Assembly: GCA_040880365.1 (NCBI GenBank) | Contig: JBBDIO010000260.1 | Span: 1 to 12,394 of the forward strand | Direction: 5' to 3' | Origin: JBBDIO01 sp040880365 | GTDB taxonomy: Bacteria > Chloroflexota > Anaerolineae > Caldilineales > Caldilineaceae | Length of the DNA stretch: 12,394 bases | Program-made: the position numbers and the translations under genes | Notes under the pieces: generated by a model | Told to the model about the DNA's origin: nothing | What the model saw: the letters and a program-made list of their open reading frames with translations, nothing else | Database searches by the model: none | In this document: positions 6,665 through 12,394 of the stretch, piece by piece | Position numbering within the stretch: position 1 is the stretch's first letter | Layout: each line of letters opens with the position of its first letter

Positions 6665-7732
6665 TTATTCGCTGTCGATCATCTTGAGAACTGCCCGCAT
6701 ATAGCCCAGCGCATAGGCCATGCCCGCGTGCCAGGGCGCGTCACAGGCCATCTGCGGGGTGTGGTCGGGGATGAGCACGCCCGCAAAGCCGTTGCGCCGC
6801 AAAATGCGCAGCACGCGAATCATGTCTACATCGCCCTCATCTACAAAGACCTCGTAATAGTTGGGCACCTTGCCCTTCACATTGCGAAAATGCACATAGC
6901 CCAGCGCATTCTGTTTGCTATAGCGATCTACTACTGCATAGATATCGCCTTCGGTCATCTCTGCCAGCGTGCCCACACAAAATTCCAGCGCATTGGCGGG
7001 GCTGGGCACAATATCCAGCAGCCGCTGATAGAGGTCCGGCTGGTAGACCAATCGCGGCGTACCGCGCAAAGTGGGCAGCGGCGGATCATCGGGATGGGCC
7101 GCCAGCTTCACACCCGCCTCCTCGGCTACCGGCACCACCTCTTCCAAAAATTCAGTGAGCCGTGCCCACAGCTGGTCCGACGTGATGGGCGGCAGCGTGC
7201 CCGCCGGCGCGTTGCGATCGTAGACCATATTCCACACCATGCCATTGGGGATGGGCGTCTCTTGCGGACCCTGGTCGCCGATAAAGCCCACCGACTCGGC
7301 CTCGCCCCGCGCCCAATCGCCGCTGACCCTGCCCCACACGCCGGCAATGCTGAAATTGTAGCCCATACAGGGGATGCCCGCCTTGCCCATCGCGCGGATC
7401 ATGCTCTTCATGTTTTCCAGTTGTTCGCGCTTGCGCGGGCCATCCAGCAAAATGTCATACCAGTGCGCCGGATCGAAGTTTTCCAGCGCGGCCAGTTCCA
7501 GCCCGGCGTCGTTGATCGCAGCGCGCAGATCGCGCAGTTCTTCATATGTCCACAATCGGTCATGGCTATCGGTATAGCCCCAGCTGTCACCGCCCGTCGC
7601 CGTCGCCAGGCTATCGTCGGCGCGGAAATAATCGGTGAGGTGCGCAACGATATGCGTCGCGCCTGCCTGTCTGGCAAAACGGAAATTTTCGGGGGTGAGC
7701 ATGTGTCGATACAACCCCAAACCTAAGTGCAT
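6665..7732 (-). CDS. uxuA: Mannonate dehydratase (UxuA-like)
   Basis: A 355-aa TIM-barrel protein of the UxuA family, converting D-mannonate to 2-keto-3-deoxy-D-gluconate in the hexuronate (glucuronate) pathway. It is close in length to the compact bacterial forms and shorter than the E. coli enzyme. The family metal-binding set is visible in order: H213 in AAHPDDPP, C252 in LEFCVGT, H281 in YVHFRNV and D323 in IPDHT. The central YNFSIAGVWGR (125-135) matches the family's YNF...W.R region. The open frame begins at a TTG (7753), but ATG at 7730-7732 is preferred because CAGGAG lies six bases upstream and the protein then starts at the first beta strand (MHLGLGLYRH). It follows the SDR gene by 34 nt, an operonic spacing that fits a reductase plus dehydratase. 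Divergent relatives may use another aldonate, so the exact substrate is likely rather than certain. Confidence 0.85.
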   Translation of the reverse strand: MHLGLGLYRHMLTPENFRFARQAGATHIVAHLTDYFRADDSLATATGGDSWGYTDSHDRLWTYEELRDLRAAINDAGLELAALENFDPAHWYDILLDGPRKREQLENMKSMIRAMGKAGIPCMGYNFSIAGVWGRVSGDWARGEAESVGFIGDQGPQETPIPNGMVWNMVYDRNAPAGTLPPITSDQLWARLTEFLEEVVPVAEEAGVKLAAHPDDPPLPTLRGTPRLVYQPDLYQRLLDIVPSPANALEFCVGTLAEMTEGDIYAVVDRYSKQNALGYVHFRNVKGKVPNYYEVFVDEGDVDMIRVLRILRRNGFAGVLIPDHTPQMACDAPWHAGMAYALGYMRAVLKMIDSE

Positions 7733-7766
7733 GGCAATCTCCTGGGTCTTCAATTCTGGGGATAAA

Positions 7767-8582
7767 CTATTCTGCGTATTTGCCTTCTACTGCCTTGTTG
7801 GCATAGCGCGCGCGGTTGATCAACTGCGCGGTCATGCCGCCGTCGCTGAAGATATTTGCACCCGTGATATAGCTGGCGGCATCGGACACCAGAAACAGCA
7901 CAACGTTTGCCACTTCGCGCGCGCTCTGCACTCGCCCCAGGGGGATATTGTCATACCAGTGTTGACGCGCTGCGTCGGGGTCGGCGGCGGCGGCTTGCAA
8001 ATCCTGCCAGATCTGCGTATCTGTCAGACCCGGACTCACCGCGTTGACCCGAATGCCGTGGGGTGCAAACTCGATGGCGAGCGCCTTGGTCAGCATGTCC
8101 ACGCCGCCTTTGGCCGCAGCATAGGGCGCGGCTTCGGGCAAGGTAGCTGTGGTATGCACACTGGCAATATTCACAATATTGCCCTGTCCCTGGCGCACCA
8201 TCACCGCCAGCGCATAGCGGGAACAGAGGAACGTGCCCTTGAGGTCCACATCCACCACCCGATCCCAGTCGGCTTCGTCCATCTCCAGCGTCGGTTTCAC
8301 AAAATTCACGCCCGCATTGTTCACCAGCGAATCTACCCGGCCAAACTCTTCCACCGTGCGGTCGATCAATGCGCGGCAATCCTCGGCCCGGGCAACATCG
8401 GTCGCCACAAAGCGCGCCGTGCCCCCGGCCGCGGCACACGCAGCCGCCACGCGTTCGCCCTGGGCGCGATTCACTTCAGCAATCACCACCGTTGCGCCCG
8501 CCTCGGCAAAGCGCAGGGCAATCCCCTCGCCAATGCCACTGCCCGCGCCGGTGACGATTGCCACATGTCCCGAAAAGTCCAT
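7767..8582 (-). CDS. Short-chain dehydrogenase/reductase (sugar-acid type)
   Basis: A 271-aa classical SDR with a Rossmann fold. TGAGSGIG (11-18) binds the dinucleotide. The acidic residue E36 at the end of the second strand favours NAD(H) over NADP(H). NNAG is at 88-91, and the catalytic residues are S141, Y154 and K158 (YAAAK). The helix-4 asparagine of the usual tetrad reads aspartate here (VDLKG), a variation seen in other SDRs. The C-terminal tail after SDGGMTAQ is slightly extended. GCAGG lies about seven bases before ATG. Placed directly ahead of the UxuA-like gene, it plausibly oxidises or reduces a keto-aldonate such as fructuronate/mannonate (inference). The family alone does not define the substrate. 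Confidence 0.88.
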   Translation of the reverse strand: MDFSGHVAIVTGAGSGIGEGIALRFAEAGATVVIAEVNRAQGERVAAACAAAGGTARFVATDVARAEDCRALIDRTVEEFGRVDSLVNNAGVNFVKPTLEMDEADWDRVVDVDLKGTFLCSRYALAVMVRQGQGNIVNIASVHTTATLPEAAPYAAAKGGVDMLTKALAIEFAPHGIRVNAVSPGLTDTQIWQDLQAAAADPDAARQHWYDNIPLGRVQSAREVANVVLFLVSDAASYITGANIFSDGGMTAQLINRARYANKAVEGKYAE

Positions 8583-8615
8583 TCCTCTGCCTGCTTTCTA
8601 GCGATGACGCATCAC

Positions 8616-8645
8616 TCTATCTGTGCGCCTTATATCTGTGCGTAT
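8616..8645 (-). repeat. 15-nt tandem duplication in the SDR leader
   Basis: On the plus strand TCTATCTGTGCGCCT (8616-8630) is followed directly by TATATCTGTGCGTAT (8631-8645), 12 of 15 bases identical. It sits in the 75-nt spacer between the copy B stop and the SDR start. On the coding strand the core is CGCACAGATA, which resembles the CGCATAAGTA core of the array at 6619-6663. Confidence 0.55.
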
Positions 8646-8657
8646 CGGGGACCAACG

Positions 8658-9848
8658 CTAGCGTTCGACGGTGAGCGCGTAATGGCCTTCGATATAGGGG
8701 AAGCGCGCTTCCAGGTCCGCGGCCAACGTGACGCCCAACCCGGGACGGTCTCCCAGGTCGATCCATCCGTCTTCAATCGGCGGCGGATTGTCCAGAATCT
8801 CCCATTGCAGCGGCCCCTGGATCATACAGACCTCCAGCACATTGGCAGGCCACTCCTCGCGCACGCGGGCGCGGTGCGGCGTGGGCAGCGCGGCCACACA
8901 GTGCCCGTTTGCCATTGCCATCAGCCCGTTGTGCCAACTGTGGGGACAAAAATCCACGCCATACTGATAGGCCATATCGGCAATGCGCATGGTCTCGGTG
9001 ATGCCACACACCCCCGCATCGGGCTGCACAATATCAAACGCGCCCTGCTCCAGATAGGGGCGGAACTGTTCCAGCGTGGTAAAGCCCTCGCCGCCCGAAA
9101 TGGGCATCTCCACCGCCTGGCGCAGGCGCGCATAGCCTGCGATATCGTCGCGCGCAATGGGTTCTTCTAGCCACGCAAAACCCAGCCGGTCCAATTCCTT
9201 GGCAATCGGCAGCGCATCTTCCATGCTGAGCCGGCAATTGCCGTCCAGCATCAATTGCATACGCCCGTCTACCGCCTGGGCCAGATCGCGCACCAGCTCC
9301 AAAAAGCGATCCGCCGTCACATTGTCCCAGGACCATTCGGTGCCAAGTCGAAACTTCATGGCGGTCAGGCCCTGGTCTACATAGCTCAAGGCTTCATCGA
9401 CCAGTTGATGCGGATTGTCGCGCCAGTCGTAGCGGCAACCGCTGGAAGCATAGACACGCACGCGCGAGGCGGCTTCGTGGGCGGTTTCGTGTGCGAGCAG
9501 CCGAGCCACGGGCTGCCCTGCGATCTTGCCGCGCAGATCCCACAGTGCGCAATCGATGCCCGCCACGGCTGCATCATAGGGGCGGGCGCGGCCATTGGGA
9601 TGAGGCACAATCGCGGGGTCGGTGGGGTCACGGCCAATCAGGCTGGGCGCAAGAAAATCGACCCACTCGCGAATCAACAAAGGCCAGCCATAGGCGGTCG
9701 CTTCCCCGATGCCCACGGTGCCTTCATCCGTATGAATCACTACGATGGCGCAATCGGCCTTAATCGTGCGATAGCGCGCGGTGAGCCACTGTCGCGCGCG
9801 CTCATGGGGCCGCGTCAAACACAAAGTTTCGATCCGGGTAATCTGCAT
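8658..9848 (-). CDS. Mandelate racemase-type enolase-superfamily dehydratase, copy B
   Basis: A 396-aa close paralogue of the 5459-6604 product, with the same architecture and active-site set: K165-F-R167 in place of KxK, metal ligands D202, E228 and E254, dyad D277/H303, and E339. It differs by an insertion of about 4 residues near 121-126 and about 11 residues near 325-335 (HRARVREEWPA) just before the final barrel strand, close to the mouth of the active site. This could alter specificity or oligomer contacts. AGGAG lies six bases before ATG. It is the first gene after the terminator at 9935-9972, so it probably heads the operon with SDR, UxuA-like and copy A. Substrate unknown; acid-sugar dehydratase or epimerase is the best call. 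Confidence 0.9.
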   Translation of the reverse strand: MQITRIETLCLTRPHERARQWLTARYRTIKADCAIVVIHTDEGTVGIGEATAYGWPLLIREWVDFLAPSLIGRDPTDPAIVPHPNGRARPYDAAVAGIDCALWDLRGKIAGQPVARLLAHETAHEAASRVRVYASSGCRYDWRDNPHQLVDEALSYVDQGLTAMKFRLGTEWSWDNVTADRFLELVRDLAQAVDGRMQLMLDGNCRLSMEDALPIAKELDRLGFAWLEEPIARDDIAGYARLRQAVEMPISGGEGFTTLEQFRPYLEQGAFDIVQPDAGVCGITETMRIADMAYQYGVDFCPHSWHNGLMAMANGHCVAALPTPHRARVREEWPANVLEVCMIQGPLQWEILDNPPPIEDGWIDLGDRPGLGVTLAADLEARFPYIEGHYALTVER

Positions 9849-9895
9849 TGGGTGCTCCTGCCGTTGTGGTGGGGAGTGGAAAACTTCCTACACCT

Positions 9896-9925
9896 ATTTT
9901 AGAGGCAGAGCGCACAGCAGAGAAA
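9896..9925 (-). promoter_or_regulatory. Weak candidate promoter for the copy B operon
   Basis: Between the terminator and the copy B start the minus strand shows TAAAAT (9896-9901) with TTTCTC (9920-9925) 18 bp upstream. The -35 is poor. The position is right, because a new transcript must start downstream of the terminator, but the motif match alone is weak. Confidence 0.2.
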
Positions 9926-9934
9926 TGGGGAATA

Positions 9935-9972
9935 TGAAAAGTGGCCGGATCTCGGGGGAGATCCGGCCACTT
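9935..9972 (-). terminator. Rho-independent terminator after the protease/propeptide pair
   Basis: A perfect 15-bp inverted repeat, AAGTGGCCGGATCTC (9939-9953) and its complement (9958-9972), closes on a 4-nt loop. On the minus strand it is followed by TTTTC. It lies about 40 nt after the stop codon at 10013. The stem is long and GC-rich, and this is the clearest terminator in the window. It separates the protease unit from the catabolic operon. Confidence 0.8.
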
Positions 9973-10012
9973 CGACTATCTGATTGATGTGTATTTTGAA
10001 AGGTAGCCGGTC

Positions 10013-10516
10013 CTATTCGCTACGATTGACCGGCAGATGGGGATGGATGGGCTGATCTTCCATAATCGCATCGACACATGCCAGATTTGCCAACGCATCA
10101 ATGCCGCGGCGGTTGGTTTCCACCACCACATAGCCCAGGAAATTGGGGCGTTCGGTGAGCCGTTGCCCCTCGCCGGTCGCGAGGCAGGCATCGATCTGGG
10201 CGAGCGTTGCCGACAAAGGTCCAGCCGCGTGTGCTTCTGCTGCTGCCGCCGCTTCCCGTTCCGACGCGTTGCTCCGCGTCGCCAGCACAATCACGCGGAT
10301 CTGCGCATCGGGCGCCAAACGCTGGAGCCGGGCTGCAAATTCTGCGCTGATTTTGCGTGCCGGTTGCCCCAACTCCGCGCCGCTTGTGTCGCGTCCAGTC
10401 ATGGTAGAAATCCCGTCGACCTGTGTCGTTTGCTGTGTTTGATGCTCGGCGAGCTGTTCGGGCCGCGCCGCGGCATCGCGGTGCAGCAGTGCCAGGTGCA
10501 TAGTGGCTAGGAACAT
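10013..10516 (-). CDS. Small protein resembling a subtilisin propeptide (I9-like), possible inhibitor
   Basis: A 167-aa protein with no catalytic domain. From about residue 55 it parallels the N-terminal propeptide of the adjacent protease. RKISAEFAARLQRL aligns with QKISPAFEAYLADS, and near the end LANLACVDAIMEDQPIHPHLP aligns with LAKQPDVVAIMPNQRINLIQP. Such I9-type domains fold on the subtilase and inhibit or chaperone it, so a stand-alone copy suggests an inhibitor or folding partner. This is inference from visible similarity; no experiment or search supports it here. The central part is alanine-rich and probably helical; no signal peptide is seen. ATG at 10514-10516 is chosen: AAGGAGG (10530-10536) is 13 bases upstream and the start overlaps the protease stop, implying coupled translation. 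ATG at 10499-10501 is the alternative. Upstream extension to 10762 only shadows the protease. Confidence 0.7.
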   Translation of the reverse strand: MFLATMHLALLHRDAAARPEQLAEHQTQQTTQVDGISTMTGRDTSGAELGQPARKISAEFAARLQRLAPDAQIRVIVLATRSNASEREAAAAAEAHAAGPLSATLAQIDACLATGEGQRLTERPNFLGYVVVETNRRGIDALANLACVDAIMEDQPIHPHLPVNRSE

Positions 10517-11835
10517 AGCGCGGCCATTGCCTCCTTGGGATCGATCAAACCGTATCCCCAACGATTGTCCGGACGTGCCGCCTCGCCACCGGGATGGCGC
10601 GACGTTTCCTTGATCGCCTGCACAATTTCGGGCACCGAGGCTTTGGGGTGCGCGCCCATGAGCAAAGCCGCCAGCCCCGCCACATGGGGCGAAGCCATCG
10701 ACGTGCCGTTCATATAAGTATAGAGGAACGCGCCGCCGGGGCGCAACATGGGCGGGATACACGAAAAGACCTGAACACCGGGGGCCACAACGTCGGGCTT
10801 GGTCACAACCTTGTTTTCCTCATCCGTGGGGAAAACAAGACTGGCCCCGCTGCTGAAGAATGCCACATCCACCTTGTTGCGGCCCATCTTTTCCACCGCG
10901 CCCACCGCCAGCGCATTGTGAGAATTGCCCGGCGAACTGCTGTTGCCCAAATATTCGTTGCCCACCGAGACCACCGGCAAGATCTCATACTGGTCGATGA
11001 GAATCTCGAACACTTTGGTAAACATGGGTTCGTGATAATTGAACCCCAGCGACATGTTGATGATATCCACGCCTTTTTCGACGGCCCAGTCGATGCCCTC
11101 GAAAAGTGTGCGCAGCGTCGAATCGCCCATGAGCACGCCCGCCACGTAGAGATCAGCTTCGGGCGCAACCCCAATGGCCACGCCTTCGGGCGTGCGTCCA
11201 CCGGCAATTGTGCCACATACGTGCGTGCCGTGAATGCCGCCATCGAACATGGGCGCCGCGCTGATACGTCGTCCCAGCGGATCGATCACCACAAAATCGC
11301 GCACACGGCCATTGAGCGCAGGATGATTGCCATAGACGCCTGTATCCAGCACGCCCACAGAAATATCGCGCCCGCGCGAGCGCGACCAGAGATTGGGAAT
11401 CTCCAGATGTTCGAGACCCCAGGTTACACCCAGCCGCGCCTCGTTGCGATGCAACTCTTCATAGGCGATGAACTCGGGCTGAATCAGGTTGATACGCTGG
11501 TTGGGCATGATGGCGACGACGTCGGGCTGTTTCGCCAGGTCGTAGAGCGCGGCGGGCGTCAATTCCACAGTAAGCGCGGGCAGTGCACTCCCGCCGATGC
11601 GCGACATGCGAAAATCGTCGTTCAGCATATCGTGGACAACGCTGTGGATGCGGTTGGCGATCTGGGTGTGGGCAGCGGCCTGGGCACGGGCCACATGGGT
11701 GCGGTCGTAGGACGGTGAAATTTCGACCTGTGGCGCTTGATAAATGACTACCGCTTCATATTTGTCGCGGCGTTTGCTGTCGGCAAGGTAGGCTTCGAAT
11801 GCAGGAGAAATTTTCTGTTCCGGATTCAAATGCAT
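10507..11835 (-). CDS. S8 (subtilisin-like) serine protease with N-terminal propeptide
   Basis: A 442-aa subtilase. The complete active site is visible: D164 in SVGVLDTGVYGNH, H202 in GIHGTHVCGTIAGG, oxyanion N293 in VSVGNEYLGNS, and S379 in MNGTSMASPHVAGLAALL. Residues 1 to about 118 form an I9-like propeptide (VELTPAALYDLAKQPDVVAI is characteristic). The catalytic domain runs about 140-440. The start MHLNPEQKIS is not a signal peptide, so the enzyme is predicted intracellular or exported by an unusual route. ATG at 11833-11835 has only a weak AAAGGGA nearby. The gene overlaps the propeptide-like gene by 10 nt, and both end at the 9935-9972 terminator. The target is unknown; roles in processing, stress or defence are all possible. 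Confidence 0.93.
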   Translation of the reverse strand: MHLNPEQKISPAFEAYLADSKRRDKYEAVVIYQAPQVEISPSYDRTHVARAQAAAHTQIANRIHSVVHDMLNDDFRMSRIGGSALPALTVELTPAALYDLAKQPDVVAIMPNQRINLIQPEFIAYEELHRNEARLGVTWGLEHLEIPNLWSRSRGRDISVGVLDTGVYGNHPALNGRVRDFVVIDPLGRRISAAPMFDGGIHGTHVCGTIAGGRTPEGVAIGVAPEADLYVAGVLMGDSTLRTLFEGIDWAVEKGVDIINMSLGFNYHEPMFTKVFEILIDQYEILPVVSVGNEYLGNSSSPGNSHNALAVGAVEKMGRNKVDVAFFSSGASLVFPTDEENKVVTKPDVVAPGVQVFSCIPPMLRPGGAFLYTYMNGTSMASPHVAGLAALLMGAHPKASVPEIVQAIKETSRHPGGEAARPDNRWGYGLIDPKEAMAALCS

Positions 11836-11915
11836 TCCCTTTATTGGCGCACAAATTCACACCTGTGCACACTGGATAGATGCAACAGTCCTCCCCACTG
11901 CTGCCGGCGAATCGT

Positions 11916-11984
11916 CTAATCTCGAGAGGAGGGTGCAGGGCGATGCGCGCAAGCTTCTCGTCCTGCACCTCGAGAATCGGTTAG
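11916..11984 (-). other. Bulged stem-loop directly after the partial enolase-superfamily gene
   Basis: Interrupted inverted repeat. The core arms GGTGCAGG (11932-11939) and CCTGCACC (11962-11969) enclose a 22-nt loop. Beyond a 5-nt bulge, CTCGAG (11921-11926) pairs with CTCGAG (11969-11974, sharing one base with the core arm). Beyond another bulge CTAA (11916-11919) pairs with TTAG (11981-11984). It starts right after the stop codon at 11985. There is no U-run, so it is not a textbook terminator; it may stabilise the 3' end or attenuate read-through into the protease gene. No other gene is seen in this 149-nt spacer. Confidence 0.4.
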
Positions 11985-12394
11985 CTAAATAAAATCATCG
12001 GCATTGCCCGAAGTGCGATTGGCCCAACTCGCACGCTCATAGCGCGCCTGGAAGTAGAGATACTCTTCCTGGCTGGGCGGCGTAATGTTGCCGGTAGACG
12101 GATACTTGGCAATTGCCTCTTCCACAATATCAATGCCCAACCCCGGCGCATCGGGCACGCGCATAAAGCCATTCACAATCTCGGGCTGGGGATCCATCAC
12201 CTCATAACGCTGGGGCACGTCATCCTCCAAATGTTCCAGAATCAGGAAATTGGGCAATGTGGCGCATAAATGCACCGCGGCCATTTCGGCCACCGGTCCC
12301 AGCGACCCATCGTGGGGCGCAAAGGTGATATAGTGGGCTTCGGCCAGCGCGGCCATTTTCTTCATCTGCAACAGTCCGCCTGCGCGCCCGGTAT
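11985..12394 (-). CDS. Enolase-superfamily (galactonate dehydratase-like) enzyme, C-terminal part
   Basis: The frame is open to the window edge, so about 136 C-terminal residues are visible and the start lies outside. The fragment begins TGRAGGLLQMKKMAALAEAH and continues ITFAPHDGSLGPVAEMAAVHL, then PNFLILEHLEDD. This matches the seventh and eighth strands of the DgoD/RspA branch, where the histidine of APH is the catalytic base and the glutamate of LEHLED stabilises the intermediate. The closing VPDAPGLGIDIVEEAIAKYP is the usual family end. It lacks the CPHSWHNG form seen in copies A and B, so it belongs to a different branch. It is the third acid-sugar dehydratase in the window and probably the end of another operon. 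The metal ligands lie outside and cannot be checked. Confidence 0.85.
   Translation of the reverse strand, partial: TGRAGGLLQMKKMAALAEAHYITFAPHDGSLGPVAEMAAVHLCATLPNFLILEHLEDDVPQRYEVMDPQPEIVNGFMRVPDAPGLGIDIVEEAIAKYPSTGNITPPSQEEYLYFQARYERASWANRTSGNADDFI

Noticed and set aside
7635..9170. 511-codon open frame on the plus strand
   Set aside because: Antisense to the UxuA-like, SDR and copy B genes, all of which have complete active-site motifs; no domain is visible in the plus-strand product.
10517..10762. N-terminal extension of the propeptide-like protein
   Set aside because: It overlaps the conserved serine region of the protease in another frame and contains no recognisable sequence.
10594..11718. 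374-codon open frame on the plus strand
   Set aside because: Antisense to the subtilase catalytic domain; composition is that of a complementary-strand shadow.
11756..11968. 70-codon minus-strand frame in the spacer before the protease
   Set aside because: It overlaps the protease start and the stem-loop, has no clear ribosome binding site and no recognisable motif.

Overview
This is a GC-rich bacterial window in which every supported gene lies on the minus strand, so transcription runs from high to low coordinates. It reads as an accessory carbohydrate- and acid-catabolism locus. It holds three enolase-superfamily (mandelate racemase type) genes, a UxuA-like mannonate dehydratase, a short-chain dehydrogenase, two creatininase-family amidohydrolases, a sulfatase and an RraA-like protein, with an intact IS481-family insertion sequence at the low-coordinate end. 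No rRNA, tRNA, CRISPR array, transporter or regulator is visible. This gene mix is common in heterotrophs of sponge, marine and soil lineages such as Poribacteria, Latescibacterota, Planctomycetota and Entotheonella. The assignment is inference only, because no phylogenetic marker is present.

Layout in transcription order. (a) 12394-11985: C-terminal part of a galactonate-dehydratase-like enolase-superfamily enzyme that starts outside the window. It is followed by a spacer with a bulged stem-loop. (b) 11835-10013: a cytoplasmic-looking S8 subtilisin-type protease. It overlaps a small downstream gene whose product resembles the protease's own I9-like propeptide, a probable protease/inhibitor pair. 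A strong rho-independent terminator (9935-9972) closes this unit. (c) 9848-5459: enolase-superfamily enzyme B, SDR dehydrogenase, mannonate dehydratase, enolase-superfamily enzyme A. The two enolase-superfamily paralogues bracket the other two genes. (d) 5315-1086: two tandem creatininase paralogues (the first has lost expected metal ligands), a sulfatase, and an RraA-family protein. A candidate extended -10 promoter lies just upstream of this group. (e) 1084-1: IS481-family element whose right end touches the stop codon of the RraA gene.

Inferred joint role: the sulfatase would desulfate a substrate. The acid-sugar dehydratases and the SDR would convert hexuronate- or aldonate-type sugars to 2-keto-3-deoxy acids. 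The RraA-like protein could act on a 2-oxo acid, and the creatininases would hydrolyse a cyclic amide or similar bond. The exact substrate cannot be read from sequence.

The most unusual features are the protease/stand-alone propeptide pair, the active/degenerate creatininase pair, and a recurring architecture in the spacers. At least four intergenic leaders carry their own short tandem array with a 14-15 nt period and a different unit in each spacer. Several starts differ from the longest open frame. The sulfatase is placed at a GTG with a strong Shine-Dalgarno, and the downstream creatininase and the mannonate dehydratase at internal ATGs, also on ribosome-binding-site evidence.
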